Shown in pieces: positions 1 to 11,015 of a stretch of DNA of 42,588 bases. This DNA is from Hypsibius dujardini (taxonomy: Eukaryota; Tardigrada; Eutardigrada; Parachela; Hypsibiidae). How positions within the stretch are numbered: the stretch's first letter is position 1; each line of letters opens with the position of its first letter. The stretch covers positions 1 through 42,588 of the forward strand of contig LRSR01004605.1 of assembly GCA_001579985.1 (NCBI GenBank), given 5' to 3'. The notes beneath the pieces are model-generated. The model did not search any database. It was given only the letters and a program-made list of their open reading frames with translations, and had not been told where the DNA came from. Made by a program: the position numbers and the translations under genes.

Positions 1-3000
1 ATTATCCAAGGCGCTCTTGATATCCCGCACCGCTCTACACGAATAATCGCAATTATTATCCATCAAGTACACAACCCGTTGAGATACCAACAGATCGTTC
101 ATTTTCAGTCCAACACATTCATACTTTTCAGATGGATGCAGTGACTCTTGCTTGACCAACGGCAGATCCATTAAAGCTCGCATTACTGCTTCAGAGGACT
201 GCTCCAACACCTCTTGTTTGTAACCACCTTCCAGCGCCAAGACTAGTCGTCCACCTGCCAACGATTTCAGCATCCGGGTCATAAGGTAGAATCCAGCGGG
301 GGACACAGACATTTGTCCTTTATCGCCAGCAGCCGCGTCGAAGCCACAGCAGACCAGAGTCATTTCAGGCGCAAACTGGAAGGCATGATAGCCACGGTAT
401 TAGTATCTGTATAGTAAAAATGCGGGTGAACGACACCCAACAAGCCACGGCAAACCTCATAAGCGACAGGCATGACCAGTTGTAGGAAGGCCGAAATGTA
501 GTCACCGTCCGCTTTCTCCTGCAACGTAAAATAAAATCCTCGCATATATTCTCCCACCAACTACACTGTATTCTTTCGATCTAATTACGTCAGTTAGTAG
601 TAGCATATTTTCAAAACCCTAGTTTTACCTTTTCGGTCCATGGCAAATTGATGTTAAACCCGACACCGGCACGAGTACCAACGTTTTTTGCCCCTTTCCC
701 GGGACCGAGAGGGTAGAAATCACCACCGTTTTCTTTTGACTTAGTTCCATTGAGGCCTCGATGAATGGATATGTACAACACACTAGAACCACAAAAGAGT
801 GGAAATGAAATAGCATCATCCACGGTCTGTCTTCGCTCAATTGGTAGTCTACAATACATAAATGATTTTGATTATTCAGATAAATGTATATAACAGATTG
901 CACATCTCTTGTCCTGATCAGTCTGACCGATAGGCTGGCAAACTGATCTTCCTAAATATACAGTCAACGACAAGATTAAGTACAATGGAGGGTCCGGGGA
1001 ATGGGCAAAATGAGCAGGACAGGGAGTGGTTTTTAAACAATCGAACAATCAACCACCTGATCTGCAGCAGTTGCTTTCTTTCTACTTTCTTCCATTTTCA
1101 AACATGCCACTCCCTGCTCCGCCCCTTTGTCCATACCCCCGGACCTTCCAATGTACTCAATCTTGTTGTTGATTGTAGCGTCTGTCGAACCTTCATGGCT
1201 CATCGTCTTGATAGTTTTAGTTCTTTGCCTTAAGTAGCCAAGAAGATTTTCCCATAACTGAACAGCTTGAGCAACGACAACAGACACATACCGTGGGTCG
1301 TCATAAAAGGCTTCCTAAAATATCAGCAAATCAATACATACATTGAACGCGCACTTCTTCTCAATGAAACTCTTTCGGTCGATTTGCGTTGCAGTAGCAG
1401 AACACTTGATCGGCAGCTTACCTGAACACCATCTCCGTGATGTACGTCGTAATCGACGATAAGAACCCTAGATGAATAGGTAGAAACATACAAGAGTCAT
1501 GTTACTGGTACCAAAGTAGAGCTGAAGCTGAAGCTGAAGAGCCCAACCCAACTCCCTGTTACAGCTCCAACCTTTTCAAGCCACGCTGTTCTATTAATGT
1601 TTTGGCGGCAATGCCGACGTTGTTCGCAAAACAGAATCCAGCTGGGTGATTGGAATGCGCATGATGCCCCGGCGGTCTGGAAAAAACGGTACCGGCACTG
1701 AATACGGAGAAGCCTAATGGGCTTGTGAATGTACAAAACATACAGCGCAATAAAAACCGGAAACGAAAGAAGACGGCAAGACAAGAACATACCACCAAAC
1801 ACCGAATTTAAGGTGGGAAGAAAGTAAACAGACTGACAGACAGACCGACGGAATCTGCTGGTAGATATTTCGGACGTACCGGACTATTGCGAATCCATTT
1901 AGGGACTTTCCTCCAAGAACCTCATCCACCACGCTCTGAAGGCAGCCCACAGCAAGTCGTATTGCGTCCGCCGAACCCTATTCAAATTATGGCAAGGTTG
2001 AGCTGAACCATGTCAAGAAGAAGCCTTTCGAGGAGGCACATTAAGGAGCTGTACTGGTACCTTGCTCGCAAATAAATCAGCCGCCCAACGTAAACTAATA
2101 TCTGTCGCCGGATCGGTATGAAACTTCACTGTCTGGATAAAGGCTTCGTCACTCGCTGTTTCCAAAACCTCAGCGTACGTTGAACTGAAACAAAATTTCC
2201 AGCTCAAAAAATGGCTTTCAAAAATGCGTAAGAATAATCCATCCAAACAGCTTTGCTCATACTCGTGAAACAGAGCCATTTTCCCTTTGCCAGCAGGTAA
2301 AACCTGCAAGAGGACGAAATTAAAACATTAAAACGTCAACGCCTATCCTCCCTTTCACGATCAGCATGCCCAGCTGTCTGTCAACAGACGCTCTTGCATA
2401 CCAGGCAAACGCTCGGGGTTGAATCACTACATGGGTTGAATCAGTCGGGTGGCAGAGGGCGCCACGAGTGTAAATTGTAAACAACACTCATTCAGCAATA
2501 TACACACCGCCTGCGGCGCCCTCCGCCACCCGACTGATTCAACCCATGTAGTGATTCAACCCAGAGCGTTTGCCTGGTAGTGGTTCAATTTTAGAATTTC
2601 CAGTAACTTACATCAACTGCATGGCAAGCATGGAGGATGCCACAATGTTTCAGATGATCGTAGATCCACTCAAGTCGCTGGGGAGTGTCCCAAACGTCTG
2701 TGACTAACGGTCCACTCGCATGGTCCAGCATGCCGATATCATAACCGTAGCATGTTCTATAACAAAAAGCGTCAGAACGTCGCTCAAGTTCCAGTTCAGG
2801 GACGGCTTACCGGAGGGAAGACTTCGATTTGCGAAAGACATCGTAACTCGACTTGAGTGCGGCAAGTCGATGCCGTATATCCACTCTCTCACTGGCGCTG
2901 TACAACACTGAGGCACAGTAAGCTTCGTTGGCGCAGGGTTCGGTTGGTCCATTGAAAACAACTTCGGGCTTATGAACCTTCATCCTAATTCACATAAAAA

Positions 3001-6000
3001 AGAACAGACATCAGGAGCAGCCCGCCTCATGACCAGGCACGACCCGCATCGGTCATTCGTTCTGACACTCGTACCCTTTGCTGGGTGGAACACCGACGTC
3101 AAAACGATCCTGGAAGACCAGACCTTTCCAGTGATCCCGAAGAACGCTGATCACATTCAGGATCGAGTCGACCACCCTGAAAACCGAATTCGACATCGGT
3201 ATACGGTTTGATTTCACGTATTACCGTAGCAGTTCATAATTTCATACGACTGATCTGGCCTGCCCAAAGCCGGCAGTGGAATGGGTGGACGCCCCAGGAG
3301 AACCTATCGAATCACAATCATAAGCAATAAACAATCCGCCATCACACAACCACTGCAACATCATTCCACGGACCTCCAATGTACAAGCTACCCCCTGGGA
3401 AACAAGGAACAAACATTTTGCCAGAGTGAACGAAAAAAATATCTCGCCAATTCATCCTGTACCTCGGACAGTGAATCGGCGCAATATCCGCCCTGGAAAA
3501 TAAAAAATAACATTTCGGAGCTGGGAGGGACATGCACAATGAAAAGGCAGGACAAGTCCAAGTTGCGATGTCTAAGTATGGCCGGACGTTGTGGACAGTG
3601 GGAATAAATACCTCCAGAATTACGGCAATCTTTCCACCAGCCAGATTCATCAAGGCATGTGTGAAATGCCCGTAGAAGGCCGGGGAAACATTCATTCGTC
3701 CCTGAATTTAAAGAAACGCCACAGGTGAACAAGCAATCGTAATCTTATGTGCTGCAGCCTGTGGGTTGAATTGGCTCGGTTGGAGTCAACAGTGGCTCAC
3801 TCGGAGTCGATTGGAACTTAATCGGAGTCAACCCGAATGAATCGAAACTGAATCGAAGTCAATCCACAGGCAACCATTGCTGCAGATGCCTCAGTTGTGA
3901 AAGTTCGCAGTGTGGAGTCTTCAAGCCCTACCTCAGGACATCCAATGGCGGCATCATAACCGGCAGACACAATAACCATTTCCGGATTGAACTAAAGAAA
4001 GGGAGTAACGTCACATCGAGGTTTGAGACATTGAAAGTAAGAGAGAAAACAGGCCCATGTTCCGTACCTCATACGCCACAGGGAGCAGAACCTGATACAG
4101 AATAGCCAGGTAGTCGGCATCACCCAGACCAGTTTTGTTGAGAGGCACATTGATGTTATAACCCTTTCCCGAGCCTTCACCGATGTAATTGAAATTGCTC
4201 TCCGGTAAGTTTGGCCAGAAATCGCCCTGTTCATACCGATGGATGGAAAAATACAGCACCCTACAAGTAGGAATACATAACAGATGATGTTAGCAATATC
4301 AAAGCAGATAATGCATCCATCATCGGGCTGTTCTACCTTGGTCCGACCCTTTCAATGGTTCAGCATTAACTATAATTACGGTACCGTTTATCATCGTAGA
4401 ATGTTCGTTGAGTACCCTGCCCGTGATGAACATCCCAATCCACAATCAGGATGCTACAATAAGAAACGCAAAAGTTTCCTATTACGGCGCTGGCACAGAC
4501 AATGCACAGACACAATGCTGGCACAGACAATGCACAGACAATGCAGTTTCCTGCTTACCGTTCCGCATTCTTCATGTCCATCAAGTACTTCGCAGCGACA
4601 GCGACATCTGTAATTGCAAATGTTATTGAAATGCAAAGTCGCTCAAGCTGCCCATATCTCTCTTGATCCCGTACTGTTGAAAATACAGAAACCGTTGCTT
4701 TCAGCGGGAGACGCGTGGTGTCCAGGCGGGCTGTAAAATTTAAATAACTGACGCCGTACTTCATCCTCCATAACACAACGCATTCATCCTTGTGGTGGAC
4801 GAGAAATTTACCGGACAACTGCCAAGCCATTCTTTACTTTGTCCATGAAGACATGGGCCACCAAACTAATGGTACTACCCGCGGCGTCGTAAGCACACTC
4901 CTCGGACGCCTGAAAACAGAGTAACCGTATTGGGAGCAGAGTTCACCCATTTTGGGATTTCGGCTCCCATCCATTCCCACTCCACTGCCAGGCCGGGCCC
5001 ACCCATTCCCATCCCATTTTCCAAAAATTAATCCCATTTCCCATTCGGCCGAAAACAAACCCCATTTTCCGTTCCCGTTCGGCGGCCCAAGTTTGCGCCG
5101 CACTAATAAATTTGGCCGCATTTATTCTTCACAACCTCACATGTGACTGAGCTTGTACTTTCTCACACGGTGCGACACGTGGTCGCTATTGCGATTTGAG
5201 ACGGTGTTCTTTCTTCATGATGATCATTGATTGATTTCCTGAACTCCTCTTTTTCGACCAAAAAATCGTAAATCCCCATTTCCACCCATTTCCGAAAATT
5301 CCCACCCATTCCCATTCCATTTCGAACGGCTCCCATCCCCATAAATCCATTCCCATTATCGGGAAATGGGAAAAAATGGGCCCAATGGGAGCCCGATAGA
5401 AAAAATGGGTGAACTCTGATTGGGAGTTGCAATGGCAATCAGCAAAAACATAAGACGCAAAATCATTCGCTTGATGCACGGTGCCACATTCGCAACATAC
5501 GCACGTGTACGGACAGACTTAAACAAAGCTGATAGACCAACAGGCATACAGACAGGCAGACAGATAGGCAGACATGCTGACAGAGGGGCAAGCAGAAAGA
5601 CAGGCAGACAGACAGACAGACAGACAGACAGGGAGACAGATAGACAGACAGATAGACAGGGAGACAGATAGACAGATAGACAGACAGACAAACAGACAGA
5701 CCACGATAGCTTACGGTGTTGACGTAGACATCGTTGTAACGCTCCGAAAATGCCTTCAGATTCTCGTCGTTCGTGCCAGGATCGGAGCAAGTATGGTTGA
5801 CGTCCTTGACCAGCTCCGGGGTATGAACCAGCTTGAGCTCAGCGAAACCGGCGGAGCGACCCTAAGAGCGAACAAAACGTTCATGGAAAGCCACCCAGAA
5901 AGAAAGCAATAATTCAACAATTCAGCATGGCAAACCTACCGGTAAACGTTGGCATTGTTTGACAAGATTATCTGCAAACTCAAACAAGTCAAACAAAGCA

Positions 6001-6478
6001 TCACTACCCAGATAAGAGCATGATGCATATTACAGAGCAAATTAAATAACGAAAGTTATCAATCGATCTACTCCCCAAATCAAAACCGACCGTCGAAAGA
6101 GGCACACGTCTACATCGATTAGTACGAGTATTTCGTCGAGCGTCTCCCACCTTTCGGATCCTCCAATCGAGCCATGATTGCTTTCGTCCTATGGGGGCCT
6201 TCAACATGCGCCGGATCCCAATTGCAAAAATGGCTGTCCGACCCGGGATTGTAGACGAAACCTGTCTTTCTGAAATGACAAAGTGCATGGAATCAGAGCT
6301 TAAATGCTGTCAATCAACCAAGCGATCTACCAATCAACCAACCGATCAACCAATCAACCAAGCGATTAACCAATCAACCAACTGATCAACCACTCAACCA
6401 ACTGATCAACCAATCAACCAACAACACTTTCATCAGAGCGCGGCAGTCTTACTGGATCACGGTTGAAATATGAGCCAT
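1..6478 (-). CDS. HDAC6: HDAC6-like tandem-domain histone/tubulin deacetylase (3' end off window)
   Basis: Class IIb zinc-dependent lysine deacetylase. 26 exons join with consistent phase: 6453-6478, 6151-6269, 5940-5971, 5715-5861, 4812-4909, 4675-4730, 4559-4607, 4385-4453, 4068-4260, 3932-3991, 3612-3701, 3463-3492, 3374-3394, 3218-3303, 3075-3176, 2811-2984, 2612-2756, 2263-2303, 2061-2184, 1880-1977, 1572-1676, 1422-1467, 1292-1314, 629-782, 456-518, 1-375; 842 residues are visible. Start ATG ([13 protein letters not shown]) was chosen because its donor gives the right phase for the first HDAC block. Catalytic domain 1 has PPGHH (142-146), DWDVHH (181-186), AGYDAA (Asp 276) and LEGGY (Tyr 316). 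Domain 2 has PPGHH (588-592), DYDVHH (627-632), GFDAA (Asp 730) and LEGGY (Tyr 769). Both zinc-site sets look intact. Domain 2 has a longer loop after SIHR than domain 1 ([12 protein letters not shown]). HDAC6 of animals is mainly cytoplasmic and acts on tubulin; the expected C-terminal ubiquitin-binding zinc finger would lie left of the window. Confidence 0.93.
2401..2577. mobile_element. TA-flanked MITE (Tc1/mariner-type) in an HDAC6 intron
   Basis: A 177-bp element whose two ends are inverted copies of about 63 bp (2401-2463 and 2515-2577) with only about two mismatches. The ends read CCAGGCAAACGCTC and carry GGGTTGAATCACTACATGGG. It is flanked by TA dinucleotides (2399-2400 and 2578-2579), the target duplication of Tc1/mariner elements. 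It lies inside the intron between the exons at 2612-2756 and 2263-2303 and has no coding capacity. Confidence 0.85.
4937..5418. mobile_element. hAT-type MITE with 8-bp target duplication, in HDAC6 intron 4
   Basis: A 482-bp non-coding element. Its ends are inverted repeats beginning CAGAGTTCACCCATTTT, and it is flanked by a perfect 8-bp direct repeat ATTGGGAG at 4929-4936 and 5419-5426. Eight-bp duplications and CAGRG-like termini are the hallmark of hAT transposons. The interior consists of degenerate CCCATTCCCATT-type repeats on both sides, in inverted orientation. There is no transposase, so it must have been mobilised by an autonomous partner elsewhere. Confidence 0.87.
5545..5700. repeat. 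(CAGA)n microsatellite in HDAC6 intron 4
   Basis: Run of CAGACAGA/TAGACAGA units just beyond the hAT MITE. The same simple repeat recurs at 12239-12320, 13060-13200, 17545-17585 (opposite strand) and about 19700-19900. It produces long artificial low-complexity reading frames on both strands. Confidence 0.85.
6311..6422. repeat. CAATCAACCAA-type tandem repeat in HDAC6 intron 1
   Basis: Degenerate tandem units of CAATCAACCAACTGATCAAC between the first exon (6453-6478) and the second (6151-6269). Similar ATCA-rich repeats occur at 14743-14760, 24947-25032 and about 27150. Confidence 0.8.
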
Positions 6479-7202
6479 GTTGACTGCCGTGCACGCTTCC
6501 TTGAGCTAATTGAAGTCCAATAAAACCGCCAGCCCACGTCGGGGGATCCCTCAAAGCCAAACTGGAGTTAGATCATTCGGTGGAGGTTGCAACGACGAAA
6601 TTTGTTTGCTTCCTCGCTGCAGTAACGGTAGATTTGTTGCAGTGGAAAGTTCAACGGGCCTAAACTCAACTGAAAAACTACTGTACAAACGCAGCACACC
6701 TGCGTCTGGAATAATAATAATATGAGCGAAATAAAGCAAAAATCGGTTCGAAAAATCGAGGGAATGTGCTGGAGGAAAAGGTACAGCATCCGAAAACAAC
6801 GCGAAAATATTTTGTTGTGGGATTTCGACTATACTAGTACGGAGGCGGTGCGGGCCAATTAGCCGTTATTGACTTTGGTTGATTGGTGAATTGGCACATG
6901 AAACCCTTGATTGATGGAAAGAGGAAGCGTTGATACGAGACTACGAGTACCACGTGTCCACTGTCCAGTAGCAAGTAACAGTATGAACTTCGCCACACAA
7001 CGTGCCGTATCTCATAATGGTAGGTAACCAATATCGCGCTACCGCTCACACACGTGGCCACAACATAGCGCTAACCGAGTTAAGCCATTTACTTCGATTA
7101 GTGTGCATTGAACGAGCTAAGTGTCTTGAGTCGGTTAGCGCTTTCTTGTGGCGACATGACTCATTTATACGTAAATTGGCTATTTCCGTATTGCGTGAAA
7201 TA
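6479..7202. other. Intergenic, upstream of HDAC6 and downstream of the AMT gene
   Basis: No coding exon could be supported. It should hold the HDAC6 promoter (transcribed leftwards). A CACGTG E-box lies near 6952 (ACCACGTGTCC). Confidence 0.4.
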
Positions 7203-7348
7203 CTGTATTTTCGCGTTAGACAGGGACAGTCGTACTGGAGTGGAACGTGTGCACGGCTTGTGTGCACCGTACACACAGCACAAGCGCCGCGTGGCCGATT
7301 AAACGTTCCACGGCTCGTACGCTGTCCCTGTCTAACGCGAAAATACAG
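7203..7348. mobile_element. TA-flanked MITE, intergenic
   Basis: 146-bp element, nearly a full palindrome. The termini CTGTATTTTCGCGTTAGACA are perfect inverted repeats over 27 bp and continue imperfectly to about 46 bp (GTGGAACGT). TA dinucleotides flank both ends (7201-7202, 7349-7350). Non-coding. It lies between the HDAC6 start and the AMT stop codon. Confidence 0.85.
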
Positions 7349-7663
7349 TACATAAATATCAACCTTATTTTTCAAATCTCACTAGTATGGGATTGTGAGG
7401 TCGCTCATTTCCACACATGCATTTTTTTCTTCGACCCTTTTGAGTACCGTATTTTACATTTTCAGTACTGAAATGTTGACCGATGAGCATTCGTGCAATC
7501 ATGATCGCTTTTGAGAAGCCTGTTCACTTTCATGGATTCCCCTGTTCATAAAACTTTTCAACACACACAACTAAACACAAATGCTCTTACAAGGCTGTCC
7601 TTGTGCAATCGGCCACTCGCATTGTAGTTCACGTGAGAGCGAATCTCACTCATCCTACCAACT

Positions 7664-10019
7664 TTACAGAGTCTGTGGCACTGACTGCGCCTCAACGTCT
7701 TTGAAAATGTGGTTGTTTTCAGGTTCTACCCCGCCGTCCACTGCGTTAAGGATTTTCGATTTCAGCAGTTTCAGTCGGAATGAATGGTTGGGATGACGAT
7801 CGTCGGAGCCGCTCTTCGCGGGTATCGCTGCCGGGAGCTGATCCTTAAGGTCAGTAGCCACGGCTATGCGTTTCCCGTCGGCCAGAACCCCCACTTCATG
7901 AGAAACCGGAACGTCATCCGTGAAGTTATCGTCGGGTTCGGATATCATCAGTCTATATGCAACCTGCAAGACAAAGCAATTTGCTCTAATATTACTGATT
8001 TTAACGTGTGTACATGTGTGTAGCCGTTAGATGTGCGACACTCATCGCCCTGCTGCCGCAGCTCATTCTGCCCGTCAGATGTGCAGCCCCTTCGGCAAAT
8101 GTGCGGCCTATGGTCAGCACTGCGACTGATTCATTGAACAGTGAGACATCCCGTCAGACGGAGCGTTCCGAGATAGACAATGAAGCGCTAGCGCTAGCAC
8201 TAGCGCGTGCTAGTGCTAGCCAGCCATAGGCCGCACGTCTGCTGGTGGGCCGCACGTCTGGCGGGCAGATGAGCTGCGGCAGCAGGGCGCTACACATCGG
8301 ATGTGTGTGACACACGTGTGTGAAATGTGTCGGTATATTGCTAGCTTCTAAATGCCGCGTAATAGTATTGCATACTTCTCCCATTTCTGCAAAGTCTCCC
8401 CCGAGCCGTTCGTCTTCCTTAGACTGCCGTAATTGTAAACCGGGAATTAAGTTGATCAGTAGCAGAAATATAAGACTCATGAAAAAGGACCAACCAGCCT
8501 GTGACAGAGAAAAACAAACATTATTTGTTTTGCATATCTAAGCGCGGCCCGGAAGGTAAAACCCAGCGCGGCCCGGACGGTAAAACCCAGCGCGGTGAAA
8601 GCGCGTCGGTAATTAATCATGTTGTTACAGTGAATATGCACTTACAATAGCCGCGGCTGCAACTATTTGGTAATACACCTGCACCCCATTGCCGTCTATC
8701 CCTCCTCCATCGATCTTCGTACCGTCCAGCTTGGCGACCCATTTTTGCGCAAACACCCCCGTCAAAACGTATCCCACAACTCCTCCGCAGCCATGGACCG
8801 AAAAGGCAGCGAACGTGTCGTCGAACCCGAAACGTTTCTTAAACTGCCTCTTAACCCGCGTCCAAAGGGCGCAGACAAAGGAACTGGCGATTCCAATGAT
8901 GAGGGCAGCCCACGGTGCGACGAAGCCAGCCGCCGAAGAGATGGCCACCAGTCCCGCCACAGCACCCGAACAGAAGCTTAAGGCCGACAGCTTCCGCGTT
9001 CCAAAGTAGTCGAAAATGGCCCACGAAAGGGCGCCTGCCGCTCCGGCAATGGTTGTGTTAGTAGATGCAACCGCTGCCCGGGTGTTCGAGGCCCCAGCGG
9101 CTCCACCGCTGCCGGCGAACCAACCAAACCAAAGAATACCGGTCCCCAGCATGACATTGACTAGGGAATGATGCTCAACGTGAACATGGCGTCGCTTACC
9201 GAGCACGAGGCAGTACGCCAACCCGGAGAACCCCGACGCAATGTGGATCGGACCGCCGCCACTGAAATCATACGCTCCTTGGTGGCAGTAAGGGTGGTAG
9301 TCGGTGGAGGTCAGGTTGGAGATTTCTTTGAGGCAACCGAAGTTGCGAATCCAGCCGTGGTTGGACCACGACCAGTACGCGACGAAGTCGTAAACCACCG
9401 TCGTCCACACCAGGATGAAGACCATTCCGGGGACGAAGCGAACGCGCTCCGGCACGGAGCCGAAGATTAAGGCGGCGGCGATGCAGGCGCACTGCATCTG
9501 GTAGACCAGGAAGACGACCGATGGAATTTGTGGGGTGGTGTGGGGGAAGGAGTAGACGCTGTCAATGTCGAGGACGCTGAACTTGAAGTCGCCGATGAAG
9601 GCGTCACCGCGTTCGGAGAAGGCCAGACTAAAGCCGAAGAGGTAGAACTGGATTGTCACAATTGACTGCAAATAACGGAAAATATATGAGCATTAGCAGC
9701 CGCGAGTGGTCCTTGCACAAACAGTTCAGTCGTCAAAATTCAAGGGATTCCTGCTAAAAAAGCAATGAAGAAGATAAAGAGTGGAAATTATATCGGCAAA
9801 ACATACCATTGCCATCATGCAGAGCATCATGAGCGATAATGCGTTGTTGTGCTTGGAGAGACCGGAGTAGAAGAGCGCCAGTCCAGGAGTCATGAAGAAA
9901 ACCAGGGCCGCCCCCCATGTTATAAATCCAGTTGATGGCGAACCCTTGTCAACGGGGAAGGTTTCTAAGAGGGCAGTTGAAGTTTCTGTGAAGTTCGCGG
10001 GCTGGGTAGTGTTGGACAT
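7664..10019 (-). CDS. AMT: Ammonium transporter, AMT/MEP family
   Basis: Polytopic plasma-membrane channel/transporter for NH3/NH4+. Four exons: 9807-10019, 8646-9665, 8376-8498, 7664-7963; 551 aa, normal for animal AMT proteins. The first in-frame ATG is at 10019. The family pore histidines are present: FSGGGPIHIASG (His 212) and SVHGCGGVVG (His 362). Other family blocks are FFMTPGLALFYSGL in TM1 and LWFGWFAGSGG. The C-terminal cytosolic tail starts LIPGLQLRQSKEDE, equivalent to the conserved LRVS tail, and continues about 90 residues beyond it, rich in charged residues. Phases fit at every junction (intron starts GTATGT, GTAAGT, GTATGC). It is of AMT type rather than the Rh-glycoprotein branch. 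Likely role: ammonia excretion or uptake. Intron 3 holds a long inverted repeat. Confidence 0.93.
8046..8291. repeat. Long imperfect inverted repeat (MITE-like) in AMT intron 3
   Basis: Arms of about 66 bp, starting CGCCCTGCTGCCGCAGCTCA on the left and its reverse complement on the right, enclose a centre made of GCGCTAGCGCTAGCACTAGC palindromes (about 8187-8220). No clear target duplication was found, so the exact ends are uncertain. GC content is higher than in the neighbouring exons. Confidence 0.7.
8541..8597. repeat. 24-bp tandem repeat in AMT intron 2
   Basis: Two full copies and a start of a third of AGCGCGGCCCGGAAGGTAAA plus ACCC (8541-8564, 8565-8588, 8589 on). The copies differ at one base. 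Confidence 0.85.
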
Positions 10020-10800
10020 GGTTCCCGATTGTGAAATCACGGTACTACGAGATTACCAACAGACGCTGCAATAAAGCAAAAGGGGAAAAACCAGACGAAT
10101 AACATTGAAAGTATTCGGCCTTTATTTGCTTTGGCGTGTGTCGGATTGATATATTCTGCTTTTAGATTGACGTTCAATACCCACTAATCTAAAGCCAAAC
10201 AGCTTTTCATCAGAACTGAGGGCGTATTGATGTTTGGGCGGATGGGCGGGTGAAGTTAGTAATTGGGGGGTTTGGTCTCTGATTTTGCTTGAGAGACCAG
10301 GGGGCGGGACTGAAGATCTTCCGGACCCCCAGAAAAGCTGTTTGAGGGAGGGGGCGTGGCTCGTTGTGCCCAATGGTCAATCCGCCATTGGTCCGTACGA
10401 ATACTAATGAAATCACAATGCCGGATGCCACTCACACTTTGTTGTGGCGCTTAATTGACTAGCAAGTGAAAGGATAATGGTGTAATCGACGGTTTGACGG
10501 CAAACTTTTTCGCATAAATTAGCTAAACGTTGGCACTACGGGGACATTAGTAAGCAAACAGAATGTCAAAAACGTGATGATAATGACGGAAACTTCCACT
10601 CGCATCGCGGAAAAGGCAAGAAACATTTTGTCAAACAGAAAATAATACTAGTGTTAGTATGAGCACGAGTACCGAAGGACAAAGCGTACCTGCACTTTTC
10701 TAAGCCGGCATGGGTTATTGTTATCACTGATTTTTAAGTGATCATGGCAGCCAATGTATGGAGCGCCCGCTGTGTCAAAAGGTTTTTGTATTTTTGTTCA
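10020..10800. other. Intergenic, 5' flank of the AMT gene
   Basis: No exon supported. Presumed AMT promoter. Contains a 12-bp inverted repeat AAACAGCTTTTC (10197 and 10332-10343) around a G-rich block, a short TGGTCTC/GAGACCA hairpin, and CCATTGG boxes around 10370-10390. Confidence 0.35.
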
Positions 10801-10810
10801 GTGAATTATC

Positions 10811-10996
10811 TTTTGCTCAATAGTCTTTGAGCAATCATTATTTTTGGCTCAATAGTTTCATTGAACAATAATTATTTTTAGCTCAGTAGTTTCTTTGAGC
10901 AATAATTATGTTTTGCTCAGTAGTTTCTTTGAGCAATAATTATGTTTTGCTCAATAGTTTCATTGAGTAAGAAGTGATTTTAGCTCAGTAGTTCGA
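10811..10996. repeat. Six-copy 34-bp tandem array of hairpins
   Basis: Units starting at 10815, 10847, 10881, 10915, 10949 and 10983 (spacing 32, 34, 34, 34, 34). Each unit contains TTGCTCA…TGAGCAA, so each could fold into a small stem-loop. The array lies just beyond the stop codon of the minus-strand exon at 11016-11141. Confidence 0.85.
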
Positions 10997-11015
10997 GAAG
11001 ACATCTTCATATCAG

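Noticed and set aside
4950-5420. CCCATT-rich block considered as a protein-coding or satellite region.
   Set aside because: It lies between matching inverted ends and an 8-bp target duplication, so it is the interior of a hAT MITE.
5530-5705. Regular CAGACAGA units considered as a CRISPR-like array.
   Set aside because: No spacers; a simple microsatellite in a eukaryotic intron.
5356-5790. 144-codon minus-strand frame rich in Cys, Leu and Ser.
   Set aside because: Produced by the (CAGA)n repeat; only 5715-5790 overlaps a real HDAC6 exon, in another frame.
8987-9492. Several frames on both strands across the AMT exon.
   Set aside because: Shadows of the high-GC AMT coding exon.
10197-10343. 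12-bp inverted repeat AAACAGCTTTTC considered as a MITE end.
   Set aside because: Arms too short, no target duplication; kept only as a note on the AMT flank.
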